Assembly (NCBI GenBank): GCA_003956705.1 | Contig: QZCP01000568.1 | Location: 141,829-205,828, forward strand | Source of the DNA: Brevipalpus yothersi | Taxonomy: Eukaryota > Arthropoda > Arachnida > Trombidiformes > Tenuipalpidae | Direction of reading: 5' to 3' | DNA length: 64,000 nucleotides | Part shown: piece after piece, positions 12,761-25,510 of the stretch | Layout: each line of letters begins with the position of its first letter | How positions within the stretch are numbered: position 1 is the stretch's first letter | The notes under the pieces: generated by a model | What the model was told of the DNA's origin: nothing | Database searches by the model: none | The model's input: only the letters and a program-made list of their open reading frames with translations | Made by a program: the position numbers and the translations under genes

Positions 12761-15700
12761 ATGCCTCATAAAGTGATCGAAAATATTTTGTTCACCGTTT
12801 TGTGGTCCTTAGCTAGTATTGTGGACATTGTTCTACTGCCAATACATTTTTTCATTCAAGATCCGATCACCAATTATCGTAAAAGTTATCGAAAACGAAT
12901 CAAGCCATTCATCACATCGGAAGCCAATGGATTTGCCGGTGGTGTTCGTGTTAGCGGTCCATTGGAACGATCTAGTGAGCATTTAGTTGATGAGAAACAA
13001 TTTGGTCTCGGAATATGGACCTCAGTTCCGCAATGGTTTGAATATATAACCAAAAAATATGCCAATCAACCATGTATGGGCACCCGAGCTCGTCTATCGG
13101 AAGTGATGGAAACAGATTCTAGTGGAAAAAAAGTTAAAAAATTTATCCTTGATAATGAATACAAATATATCACTTTCTCGGAGGCCATGAAACGAGTCAA
13201 TTTAATATGCCAAAATTTATCTTCAATCGGTATCAGGGACAAACAGATTGTGCCAATTTTTGCCGAGAGTCGTGAAGAATGGATCCTCGTATCACAAGCA
13301 TTATGGAAAGCCAACGCAACGGTGGCCACAATTTTCTCTAACCTTGGTACCGATGGAATTGTTCACATTCTCAACATAACTGAGGCCACCCACTTGTTCA
13401 CTAGTTCACAGCATATTAGTAAATTGCAAGATCTCAAGCGAAATGGTCGACTACCGCATCTTCAAACGGTTGTCTACTTTTCCGATTTAGCTACCGGAAG
13501 TGAGCCAATGAACATCGATGAATTCCGGCTGATACCATATAAGCAGCTTCTTGCCAAAGAGAATGATGATGATAATAACACATCACCACAGGCACCATCA
13601 TCTCTGATCGTTCGAAAAGGATCAGATGTTGTTCTCATCATGTACACATCTGGATCCACTGGAACACCGAAAGGTGTTATGATTACTCAAGATAATTTTA
13701 TGGGCGCATTTAGAGCTTTATTGACAAGTGTTGTCGGTGATTATAAGCCGAAAAAAGATGAAGCCTATTTGGGTCTACTGCCATTGGCCCACATATATGA
13801 GTTGGGCTGTGAAATGACTATATTAACACTTGGCATACCAGTTGCATTCTCAAGTCCATTAACCATGGTTACGGGTGCTCCGGCTTTGGGTAAAGATTCA
13901 ATAAGCGATATTGCCCTCATTCGCCCTACCATAATGCCCTCTGTTCCATTGATATTGGAACGTATCAAAAAATCGGTTGAAGATAGACTGAGAAGAAAGC
14001 CGGCAATGTCATTGCTCTTTCGTTTTTGCCTCCAATATAAGCTTTTCTGGTACAAATTGGGTTTTGATACGCCTCTGATTGATAAATTCATTTTTGCACC
14101 GGCTCGAAATGCTCTTGGTGGAAGAATTCGAATGATGCTTGTCGGCGGAGCTCCACTTCTGGAAGAAACACAAGCATTCATCACCCTGGTCATGAATGTT
14201 CGACTTTTGCAAGGATATGCATCAACGGAAACATGTGGATCTGCATTACTGATGGATCTTTATGATCGATCGTTCGGCAAATGTGGTGCTCCATTGAATG
14301 GGACTACATTTCGACTTATTGAGTGGGAAGAAGGTAAGAACAAGAGAGAGAGAGAGAGAGCTTAACAATGTTGGGGGCTCGAAATTGATCAATAATTGGA
14401 AACACTTGTATTCGATTTAATCAAGTTTATACTCGTTCTTTCTCTCTCTTTCTACTTCTCTCTCTCTCTTTCTCTTCACAATAGTTTAATCATGTCTGAT
14501 TAGAAATACGATCAGGGTGAAAACATCTAGATTAGTTGGATGAGTTGTGCACTTTGGACTCTTGTTCCAATTTCATTCTTTCTCCCTCTTTCACTTTCTT
14601 TCTCTTTTTCTCTCATGTTTTCTTGTGGTTGTGAAGCCACTTTTCTTAGATATTTATATACTTATTTTCATTATCATGATCCTACTCAATACTCAGAAAC
14701 TTGGCCAATAAGTTACTCAATCACTTAGAAAAGTTTTTGGCTAGAAAACTTCTTATAAGCTTCTCATGGTGATAATGTGGTGAAGTGTGTCTGTACATGT
14801 ATGTGTGTGATGAGGATATCAGAAAACTTACTAGAGAGTCTATCCGGATCGATTGCTATAAGATCATTAGGAACACTTTTGATTGTTTCAACCGGAAAAA
14901 TGTAGATACTGGATCAACCATTATCGTAATCTTATTTTATTGGTGTTAGTCTGGTGTGTGATAAGTTTCTTGAAATTTTCTACGCAATACCTATTGGAGT
15001 GCACTTTTTCTATTGCTTCCATTGACATAAGTTCTCTCTTTCTCTTTTTTGGCCCAAAAAAGGTGGATATTCTCCGAGAGATAAGCCTAATCCTCGTGGT
15101 GAACTGTATATTGGTGGACCAACAGTAGCAGCAGGCTATTATAAAGATCCAGAGGAAACTGAGAGTTCATTCATAACCGATGGGAAAGTACGATACTGGG
15201 TTTCGGGAGATATTGCTGAACTCTATCCAGATGGAACTATTCGCATAATTGATCGACGAAAAGGACTGATAAAAATATCTAACGGTGAATATGTCTCTCT
15301 CGGAAAGGTATGCTGAATTCTTTAATTACTGTGGTCATATGATGTGTGTCATACGATATAACTGTACTTTTTTCCTTCCTTTAAGGTTGAAGCTATTCTC
15401 AAGAACTGTTCACTGGTGGACAATATTTGCATCTATGGATCCCTGGCAAGACCATACGTAATTGCTTTGGCCATTCCAAATAAGAACAATTTTTCTAAGC
15501 TTGTCGAATCACTTGGAAAGAGTCATAAATCGTTTGTAGAACAGTGTCAAGATGAGCAGGTTATCGAAGCTTTCCTTAATGAACTGGCCAACGAAGGTAA
15601 AGCAAAAGGTTTGGCTCGATATGAAATTCCGATGCGCGTTCTTATATGTCCCCAAGATTGGACATCAGAAAATGGTTTGGTGACAGCTGCACTCAAAATA

Positions 15701-15811
15701 AGAAGACATGAGATTCAAAAGTATTATGCAAAAGACATCGAAATGCTCTATGATGCGAAAAAATCACCTCAAGTGCCGGCTAAAAATGGTGTGAACAAGA
15801 ATCATTCTTGA
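12761..15811 (+). CDS. Acsl: Long-chain acyl-CoA synthetase, ACSL3/4 type
   Basis: ATP-dependent ligase that activates long-chain fatty acids to acyl-CoA for lipid synthesis and oxidation, anchored to ER, lipid-droplet or mitochondrial membranes. Exons: 12761-14333, 15063-15307, 15386-15811; phases agree and the product is 747 aa, slightly longer than ACSL3/4 of other animals (about 710-720). Start is ATG 12761 in context CCAAACCATGCC; a GTG 24 bases upstream in frame was not used. An N-terminal hydrophobic anchor spans about residues 5-30. The AMP-binding motif YTSGSTGTPKG begins near residue 295, followed by GYASTETCG. The fatty-acyl-CoA synthetase signature runs across exon 2: YWVSGDIAELYPDGT, then IIDRRKGLIKISNGEYVSLGK. 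It is assigned to ACSL3/4 rather than ACSL1/5/6 by the overall pattern of the N-terminus and long central region; that subtype call is less sure than the family. Intron 1 (729 bp) is rich in CT; intron 2 is 78 bp. It is the only plus-strand gene here and converges on the Tudor gene. Confidence 0.95.
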
Positions 15812-17346
15812 AATATGGGAAGAGAGGAGAGGAAAAAATTTGAGGACTATCTTTCTCTTGGATGAGAGCTTGACTTTCCAAAATTTGCTTCAATCACTTT
15901 GTGCTTTACAAACTATCACACACAACGATATCCACCATCAACGCTTCAATTTGACCTGTGATCAGTGGAATCTTAGGATGATTCGTATGCTTAGCAAAAA
16001 TGAGCTCAATTTCTAAATTCTAAAAATTTACTCAAAAGTCGAAATATTCGATCGAAAACATCACTTCAACAATAATTGTTTTCGCAAACATATTTTTAGA
16101 TAAAACTACTCATAGCTCTCCTATTCTGATTTTTGTCATTTTTTAGAGCAAACCCAAAATTGAATTTCAAAAAAAATAAAAATAAACAAAACTTACGATT
16201 GTGTCTGATTATTGATTCTTGCCTCTCGGGATTTATCAGATCCCTCAATGAAGCTCCAAAAATAATATTATTTCTCCAGACACAATCAATAATGAATAAT
16301 CGATTGAATAAAATGATGCAATCGATAGAGCCTATTCAATGAAGTCAAGCATTAAAGGGTGAAATACAAAGGTCAAAAGTAGATGCAAGCTTCCGGTAAG
16401 CTTTCATGATTCTCATTAATGAATAATAACAGCCAGATAACAGTTATCATGACCAAGAGCTGGTCATCATTTTGACTTTTTATAGTAAATTCTCAATTTT
16501 TGTCCATCGAGATGATCGCATGCTGATGGAATATTTGCTAATCTTAATCATTCATTTTTTAACCTTTTATAGTCTGTCTTACTTCAATTCTGAGGTGATT
16601 CTTTATCATACAAAACTTTGATGAATCTTAATGTCAATTTCGGACCACTCTTGATTCAAAATTCGACAGTGTCTAGAGCTGTTCAAATTTTGCCCATCAA
16701 AATTGAAGGCTAGAAGATGAGTCGCCATTTTCATCTTTTGATTGAATTTTGTCACGGTTCAAAAGCTAATGTACTTGGCCAAACAATAAAAAAACATTTT
16801 CTTAGAGTCATCAAAGGGCTTAGAAGGAAGACTTGAAGGCCTTGAAGCAAACGATCAGATGGATTAGCTTTCAATAAGTTAACCTGGTAGCTTAACTAAC
16901 CACCAATCGATGGTAAAGTTTTGATTCTGAGGTAGTTTGAACCGGCGAAGAATAATATCAAGTGCTGCACCTAAAATTACATCATCGATTGATCGGCTTT
17001 GGCACAAAAAACTTTATGAGGTAATATACTGAGCTGATTCGACCAATCTCAAATCTTTTTTAATGGCCTTTTAGAACAGTAGACTACGACTCACTGAGAC
17101 TCATTATCAGTGGTTCAATCTCACTAGATTCAAGGGTTCAAAGAAACTTAGAGAAAATTTTTTCTCATTCATAGAGGAAGACTTTTTACTAAAAAATTTT
17201 GTATTTATGAAGAAAATTAGAAATTTTTGTTCAAAAAACATCAACATTAGAAAAGGACTTGTGGCAGTGAAATTTTAGGAATAACTGAGTAGGAATTCAA
17301 AGCTTTCATTGCTTCGATATGTGAATAAGAAAATAGGAGGTAGTGA
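15812..17346. other. Convergent spacer between ACSL and the Tudor gene
   Basis: AT-rich, repeat-poor 1.5 kb holding both 3' ends. No exon or RNA gene recognised. Confidence 0.55.
16175..16180 (+). promoter_or_regulatory. Candidate ACSL polyadenylation signal
   Basis: AATAAA on the plus strand about 365 bases past the ACSL stop, with a second overlapping copy right after it. Another AATAAA occurs near 16307. Confidence 0.25.
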
Positions 17347-20300
17347 TCAGTCATCAACAATTTTCAGCATGTTTCTTTCAATCAATCTGTTGAAGGCTGG
17401 TCTGACTGGATTCAAGTCTTCATCACATTCCCACAACTCAACTGCTAATGGAAACTCAGGACTATCATGTTTGAAAAGGGCTCCCAAACACACATTAGAA
17501 TCTGTTTGAGCATCAACCTCATTGATCATTTGCTTCTTTATTTGAGTACTCCATATTCCCTGAGCAGGTGCAAGGTTCGTCAACTTGGCCAAAAAACAGT
17601 GAGCTGGAGCTGAAACTATATGTTCCTCGTCCAAGAGTTTTATGCTAGAATGGATAAGAATTCAATCAAAATCAAATCAAAGAAGCCTGGATGGGGTTGT
17701 TAACTTACTCTCTCATCCTGACCACTTCACTATTACCGTAGTCGATGAAGAGAACTTCATATTTTAATCCACCCAGATCCTTCATCACAATGCCTCTATA
17801 CCAGAGGTCATCAAAATGGTATTTTGCGACAACATGATCTCCTGCAAAAGAGAGAGTGGGAAGCGTAAAATCAATCATAAATCAGAAATGCAAGAGAGGG
17901 ATCACTATTGGACTTACCCTTTTTGTAGGATGAATCAAGATTTTGATATTGATTGTCAACATTTCTTCTCATAGATTCCATTTCAGTGATGAAATATTCA
18001 TGCCTGGTATTAATGTCCTCCTCTATCTCATCTCTTGGGTGAGGAATTTGATTAGCTTGCAAGCAAACATAGTTTTCCTCTATTACATGGGATATCACCA
18101 CGGGAAAGATCTTGTTTTTCTGGAAGGAGTACTGCGGATATTCGAACATGCCATCATCAAGCATTTTCAACCGTTCAGAGACAGCCTCAGGCATGAAATC
18201 ATGGATTTGAGCAGGTTTGATGAGATCTTTACTCAACAAGTATTGTCTCAAATCCCCTTCACTAGGAAGGCTTGGTCTCAAAAGCAAATCGTGACTCCTG
18301 CCGAAGTTCTAATGAAAGAAGAGAACAAGCGATGGAAAAGCATGGTCTACTCAATTCGAAATGTAACATACCTCAATGACCATTTTGCATCTTTTTCCGG
18401 AAATACATCGGCGAATCTCTTCCAGGGCTTTCTCCTCTTGCTCTGGTGAATCAGCCCATAATACTGAGTTCAATAATTGACCAGCGAGAATTAATCGAGG
18501 AGAATGGTTGACCACCTCTGAACTCATATATTCGAGAAGAACTTCCTCAGAGAAGCCCCTATCAACGTCGAATATTATAATTCTACGACCCTTTTGTTCT
18601 TTGATTTCACCACGGTACCACCTCTTGTGCTTCTGGGAATAAGTAGTACAGGCAACACCAACCGAAGGCTTACTCGCGAAAGGAGTGAATCTCTCTTTTT
18701 CAAAGAGTTTTCGATGGATTGACCTGTTAATCAATGCTAGAGGATCACTTTCATCCTCTCCTTCGAGTCTGAAATATAAGCGCAATGAACGATCAACTTC
18801 AGACAAGATGGCATTGAAGATAGGTGTTTGAGGTTGTATAGCGGGGGGATAATTTGGCATTGCAGTTTCAGTATTTGAATAATTTGAGGAATTGTAATAG
18901 GCTCTTCGGAGTCGAGATAAAAAGGAATTTGGGTTATAGAGTGCCACAGGATGCTCTTTTTCCAAGTATATCTTATTTGATATATCGTTGATATCGTTTC
19001 CATCTGTCGTTGGATCACTAGAACAGAGAAGAAGAGATGTAGGATTTCAAGTTTATGTGAAGGAAATGCAAGTTTTCAAAATATACTTACCATTTCAATT
19101 CAACTGACATCGATTCATAAAACATGCTCCTGACAGATTTGTACACAATTTTTTCCAAACTAAGCGCATCTCTTACGATTCGAACTTGGTAGAAAAGATT
19201 AACTCCCAAAGAATCAGGTTGTTCAACTGGGGGTACCTCACTGAGTTTGATTGAGAGGTTATTCTTATATTTACCAACAATGCTCATAAAGATAGAAGAA
19301 GCTTCATGAGGATTCAATTCTCTACCCATACCCTCTATATGGCACCTAACACACATCTCAGGGTCCAAAATAAGCTTATTGCTAGGTGGGATTTTTCGCA
19401 TTGTCTCACGATGGACTAGATAATGAGTGCCGAAATCGAGATCATATATGGAGTACTCTGTATCAGGTGAATCAAGTGTGGCTCCTCGAGGATCTCTGGA
19501 AGGATCAGTTTCTGCAACGGCGATTCTGCTTATGATCCGACCTCTTCTCCACCCCTCAGAATAATGTTTAGCATAGTCCAATTTGAAGGCACATACGTCG
19601 AAAGGCTTGAGACTTTGAAGAGATCCTGTGGCAACAATGTTATCAGTATTGGAAAACTCGTCATCTAGTCGCCTAAGAAAATTTTTTACATAATTTTTAT
19701 ACTCTGGTGTGGCAAGTTGAACGAAAAATTCCTTGGGACTTTTTCCATCAGTCAAAATCACAGGAATCAACGTTAAGTCACCAACAAGAGAGTGGCTTTT
19801 CATTCTTTGATACATTTCACGAATGGTTGTATAACACATGTTATTCACAGTCGCAGTTTCACTAACATTTGAAGTTCTTGAAGACCCATTCGAGGGGCAT
19901 GAGGAATTTAATTCGAGTCCTGGCATAGGTTGTGTTTGACCAGGATTCGGACCAGATTTAAATGAAGCGAATAGCTCTCTAACAAGAATCTCATTGATCG
20001 TAGAGTCTCCATGATCTATTGCAATGTTTAGATTTCGGAGAGATACGAGATATTTTGGATGCTTTTTGAGATCTATTGATTCAATGGTCATAACGGTGCA
20101 GTCACTAGTTGTTGAACTGAGGAGCTGTTTGAAGCGTTCCAAAGAATTTTGACCCCATGCGGATCCTTCTGTTATCGGTCTCAAATTGAAAAGACCGCAT
20201 TTAATTGCTTTCTTTGGAATAGAAATAAATTTATCGGTAAGTAGGAAGAGGCTTCCAAGATTGACTCTTTCTTTCCTTCCAGAATCTACCAACTTCACTT

Positions 20301-22442
20301 CAACCATTGGTGGCAGTAAATTGCTGACTCGAGCTCTTCGAAAAACCGTATTATCCCCTTCTCTGATTCGAACGGCACAGGGAGCTTTCATACGAGGGCA
20401 GTGGAAACTGTAAACTTTAGGACTGTTTGTCATGAGTTTTTTGTACAATTCATCAAGTTCTGCTTCCATCGCACGCAATTCATCTTCCTCTCTCCCCAAA
20501 TTTATGTAGAATCGATCAGGAGTTTCGATGTGAGTGACAGTGATCGAAAGAGATTCAGAATTTGCCTCCAGAGGACTATGATTGGGATAAGATTTGAAAG
20601 ATATGGGAGGATATGGCGCAGTGGTCATACCTTCGATCTTCCCAGCATTCACATAATAAAGATGTTCAACTAAGGTTGGGAGAGGGGTGCTTACGTCCGA
20701 AAGACAAAAGTGAACCACGTCAACATAGCTTCTCTCATTTCTTATCTCTTGCACAAGCAGTCTCAAAGCTTGACCTGAGCAGAATGCGAGGACATGTTTC
20801 TTGAAACTCTCTCCAACCGAATCAGAGACAGGTGGAATACGATTAAGAGCACATGTTATAAGTAGTTTGGGGAACTCTTCAAGGTTCCAGAAACGAGAGC
20901 TACCTTCACGAATGTTCATGAAAGAGATTTCTTCTCGTCGGTCATAGTCATATAAATCGACAAGAAATGTCAAGTCATAATTAGTTTTCACTGGTATCGG
21001 CAGTTCGATCGCTGGTTGGGGCTTAGGAGGTCTAATTTTAACGATAGTTCCTCGGCACCATCGTTTACTGGAATTAGAATATGCAAAACATTTGGTACCG
21101 ATATGAAGTTCACTTTCTGGTGGAGGATGAGAGTAGATTGATGAGCAAAGAGTTTCAAGACCCTTGTTGAGGTTGGTCGCTTTGTCATTCTCATCTGTGA
21201 GGGAGAAAATAAGCTCGCTTGGACTAACATATTTGACCAGTTTCACGATTTCTCTTTTGATGCATTTGATGTGAGCGTATGGTTTCGGACGGTCTTGTTC
21301 ACTGGATGCTTTCTGGTTGGAACGATTCATCGAGTTAGAAGGTGGAGGTAGTTTTCGTTGATGATTTGAAGTTTTGAGATCTATATAATCAGATGAAATC
21401 TTGTTGGATTCTTTTTTGAGCTTGATGAATTGAGATAAATGTTCACGCATCTTAGATGGCTCACGTATGGTGAGAATCTCGAATTCTTCTCTCACAGGAT
21501 ATTTAATTGACACTTGAGTAGGTCTCCGCTTAAGATTTGATATGTCTTGACTTAGCTTGTTCCTTTGGGACTCAATAGGGGCTTTATGAGGCGCTTTCAA
21601 TATGCATGATTTGAAATTTGATCTGGTTTCAGCGAATGATTGCTCTTTTGATTCCAAGAGTGATGTCAGAGAATTATATCGCTCATTAATGCATTTCATT
21701 ACCCTCTGTTCTTCTAGCTGGAGAGCACCATGTAGAAACTGATATTGAGATCTTATCTTTTCACGCGCCAAAGCCATTTCTTTGTTAAGCTCTGTCCTAG
21801 TATCCATTAAGCTTTTGATGCTCTTACCACACTCTCTATAACCAACAACAGCTGATTCTACCATACTCTTGAAAGAATCATCGTTGGTTACACGAGAAGG
21901 AATGTTAACCACCTCGGGATCATCAACAAAAGAATGAGAAGGTGGAGGTCTTTCCGGCATAGGATCTGGATAAAAAAACAAAGAAGCAGTCTAATCTCTA
22001 TCCCAATTATTACAATCCACTATCACTTACCATCCAGACTGATTGTCGGAGTCGCAATTACGACTACTTGGCCAATATCGAAAGCTCGACCAACCGAATA
22101 GGCATCATAATGAATTTCATCACTACACTCATCGTTGTGACGATTAACTTTTAAATCTTTTCTAGTCTCCTTTTTAATGCCTTCATAAGTGATTGCTTTA
22201 CAAAATACTGGTGGAAAATTGGTTGACAAATCACACTTAATACACTTATAAAAACTTGCACCCCCAAGAATAGTAGACGTAACACACTTTTCACACAAAG
22301 AATGTCCACAAGATAGAAGAATTTTCGGTATGTAAGGACTTTCTTTTTCGTGTTTATCTTCTCTCGCAAAGCCATCAGGTCCACTTGGAATCGATTCGGT
22401 GGACGGATTAGATGGACACGATGGATTGACACAATAAGACAT
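17347..22442 (-). CDS. RNF17/Qin-like RING finger and multi-Tudor protein
   Basis: In mouse (RNF17/TDRD4) and Drosophila (Qin/Kumo) this family acts in germline granules to control piRNA ping-pong between Piwi proteins; that role is inferred here from architecture. Exons: 22031-22442, 19091-21965, 18372-19017, 17918-18308, 17709-17841, 17347-17644. All phases agree; product is 1584 aa (human RNF17 about 1620). N-terminal RING-like Cys/His set: C4, C9, C45, H47, C50, C53, C67, C70, with a long first loop. A charged, probably coiled-coil segment follows (about 165-260). Five Tudor regions can be seen near residues 424-506, 655-736, 923-1016, 1208-1290 and 1441-1520. Only the last has the canonical Tudor core (LWYRG ... 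LFIDYGNSE); in the others the same spot reads DLYDYDR, KLVDSGR, YDLDFGT, FDVDRGF. All five introns are 63-76 bp and free of GA tracts, unlike neighbouring genes. It could instead be a TDRD-family relative that gained a RING; RING plus five Tudors makes RNF17 the best fit. Confidence 0.88.
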
Positions 22443-22716
22443 GGTGTGGGCAAAACACTCGTTGTCAAACAGCTCAGATTACAAAATAATCAAGATTTTA
22501 TTATTTCGGTTCTTTATGTATACAGCGTTGAACGGATGGGTATTATACCTCAGTACAGGCTTGCAACCTCATCCGCTCTCTGTTCAGATGATATGTGAGA
22601 CCACAATTAAGCGGAAGATTGGGATACATCAATTAAATTTGATAATCATGATGATGATTAACCGGCTAAGTCATAATATTTTGACAATTTCTAAAAGCTA
22701 AAACTTTTAAATAGGG

Positions 22717-22728
22717 TGCGCATGCGTA
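22717..22728. promoter_or_regulatory. NRF-1/Ewg-like palindrome upstream of the RNF17-like gene
   Basis: TGCGCATGCGTA, nearly the NRF-1 (erect wing) consensus YGCGCAYGCGCR, 275 bases upstream of the Tudor gene ATG. It is a CpG-containing palindrome in strongly AT-rich surroundings. Its use as a promoter element is inference. Confidence 0.35.
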
Positions 22729-22895
22729 CTGGTTAGATAAAAACTATCCAGTAGCGACATCTGAGGTTTGTTAAACTCTTCTTCGAAGTTCTGAATCGAA
22801 ATCGATTTTTTCCAGAACATATTCTTCATCAGGGAAGAGAAATAAGCTTACCGAACAGAACTTTAGTATAAGTGAGGAAGCTTATGAAAGATGGG

Positions 22896-23114
22896 CTAAA
22901 AGTGAATAGAGAACATCTTCTCTCTTGTCATTGGAGGAAGAGGGTGATGATTGCCATCATCTACCTGACCATTATTGAGTGGCCTTACTGAAGCTACATA
23001 CATTGTTGCAGTACGAGGTTCATTCGTTTGAGAAAACTTGCAATTCATAAAATTTTGCATTTCTGATCTCACGGAGATGTTGAGCAAATTGTGACCTTTA
23101 AAAATCTGAGACAT
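22896..23114 (-). CDS. Possible small hypothetical protein, 72 aa
   Basis: An ATG-started open frame of 72 codons on the same strand as, and about 450 bases upstream of, the RNF17-like start. It is hydrophilic, without a signal peptide, membrane segment or motif I recognise. Its amino-acid mix is not the Ser/Leu/Ile/Phe-rich pattern produced by translating local microsatellites, which is the only reason it is listed. No partner exon was identified. It may equally be chance or part of the Tudor gene's 5' flank. Confidence 0.2.
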   Translation of the reverse strand: MSQIFKGHNLLNISVRSEMQNFMNCKFSQTNEPRTATMYVASVRPLNNGQVDDGNHHPLPPMTREKMFSIHF

Positions 23115-25510
23115 GGCAATATCTTTTAATTAGGTTAGATATGCGGTTACCCTCACATCTCTCAATCAGAGGAGATGACTACCCTTAGATGTGAGTACAT
23201 TGTATATATTCGTTTGAAAATGCTGAAAATTTTTCTCCTCATCAGCTATGGATAGTGAATGAGAGGCTTTACACATCAATAATCTGGAAAAATTACCTAT
23301 CAATTGATCGGCACATAGGCAAAGAGGCCGATAAAGTATCTGATGTGTGGTGAATTTTCTTTTAAACCTTCAAATGATGAACGTGTGATACTAGTTCATA
23401 TTGGAAATGAGGTCAACCAATGAATATGAACGAGTGTTCACACCTACTGACAGTTAACTTTCATCAGATCAATTCGTGCTGTGACTGCCTATTAGTCAGA
23501 AAAAGCCAATGAAAAAAATGAAAAAGTAAATGAAAGATGACAAATCATGACTAAATTAACACTGAAAATAGTGGATGAGAAAGAGGATAAAAAGTATTCA
23601 ATAAAAATTAAAAGAAAGTTGGAGATTAGATTATGCTTCTTTTTGAGGAAAAAATTTGACCGCATGATTGTTCTTCTCTTTCTCTCTCTCTCTTTCTCAC
23701 TTCATTACCACGAAAAATCGATTTCAAGCAAAACCAGTCCGATGAAGGAAAGAGTAAACTTAACGAAGTAAACAAGAGCTTGCGCTGGTATGGACCAATT
23801 TGTTCTCCAATTCCATTGAATTGAAATTACTTTCATCTATAATTTCACTCTTTCCCCAACTAACGAGATGCTGGCTAACGATGAGTATATGGACAGTGAA
23901 AATGGCTCTCTAATCAATTTCTCTTGTGTCAAAAGGTCAAAAGCGATAACCTATGAGATCACAGGTGGCAGAAAAGTTAAAAGGTGAGTGACTTGTACTA
24001 TGATGAGAGGCAATTAGCAGCAAAAGAACTTGAACTATTTAGCGTAACTGTCCTTGTATGCTTGGAAAAGTGAGTCAAAGTGATTCTAGTTGATTGAATA
24101 ACATCCCAATGCAATGCAATCAGCCTCATTGCTACCCAAAACAATCCTATCTGGTCAGCATAATTTTGCGGCAAAAAAGAATCTTCTCCAACAGCGCAAT
24201 TCAGCTGGAAATGCAACATGTGACATTTGATGAAGACATTTTTTCTCTCTCTCTCTTCATGAATCGAGGATCACATAAACAAGTTTATCCAGTGAGCGAG
24301 ATAACACAGAGAGAGAGAAGAGAGAAGGTCGAGCTTTGACTTGTTATCCGATCTTATCTTCAATTCGATTGTGAAAATTGTATTTGAACGGCGATCCTGG
24401 ATGATCCAATCATAGGCTACAAAGAAGAGAAGAGGACAAGAGAGTGTGTCTGTGTATAAAAGGGGGAGAGAGAGATAGAAAAAAAGGAGGAGAAATTGGA
24501 CGCCAAGCCAAGTGAATAATCTCACCTCGCTTACATGATTGATTATGCTTCGAATGAACTTACATTATCAATCAGATGATAAGACTACACTTTCTACTAG
24601 CGAATGAAAGATGGATGCATAGAGGAAGAGAAAAAGTGTGAGAGGGAGAGAAAGAAAAGGTAAAGTCACCCTATTGACTTTGGCATCATTTTGATTATTT
24701 GTTAATAGTGCAATTTAGCATAAGGAAACAACGTTAAGGATGATTTGTCGACATAAACGTGGAAGATGATGATTGTGAGTCGTTCGCACTAGGAGGACAA
24801 TCTCCTTCGAACTTATGGATTAACGGCCTTTTATGTTGCACTTTTGATGCCACATCCACGATATATGTAAATCCACGTTGCATACATTGTAGGCGTCAGA
24901 ATATGGTGTTCACATGGAATAAGTCTTGGCAAGTTCACAGTTTTAGGATGCTGTTGATGATGGTTGAATCATCTCATGTGAGTTTGAGTGTAAGTGTGTG
25001 TGTTTGTGTATGTTCAAGAGAAACAATCGATTGATGGCGAGCGAGGATGTTACTTGACATGCAAAAAAGAAAAGATGGATAGTTTACGAATTTCCAGTGC
25101 TCTTGTTGTTGTAAGAGCACCCTTTATTGATTAATTGGTTAACGTCAGTTTAATCAGCGCTTTTGATCGTCTTCTTTTCAGCGTAATCCATATGATGTAA
25201 GAAGGAAGTAGAGATGATTAAGAAAAAGAGGATTAAACATGAATGACAATTTTTCCTTCTCATCTACAAATTTGGGCATGAATTGTGAAGAGAAATCTCT
25301 GAATGATTCCATTGGCAATTTTTTAAACTTTCGTTTACCGAGGATAGTTGCTTTAGGACATGAATCATCACCAATCAATTCAACTGATTCAATATCCTCA
25401 TTTATTTTTCAAGGAATACCTATGAATTTTTGAATCAACGACATGAGAAAAGAGTTCTCCTATCGTTTCTTCAGTATAATGAACTAGGACCCATGATAGC
25501 GGGTGAGATG

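Noticed and set aside
13765..14193. 142-codon antisense frame inside ACSL
   Set aside because: Shadow of a well-conserved enzyme exon; no motif of its own.
17943..18449. 168-codon plus-strand frame
   Set aside because: Antisense to Tudor gene exons 3-4, which have consistent splice phases and domain matches.
22700..22800. Possible tRNA-like sequence near the NRF-1 palindrome
   Set aside because: No cloverleaf with acceptor and T-arm pairing could be drawn.
24759..25034. 91-codon plus-strand frame with several Cys
   Set aside because: Considered as a small zinc-binding protein, but Cys spacing fits no known finger and the end is a GT repeat.
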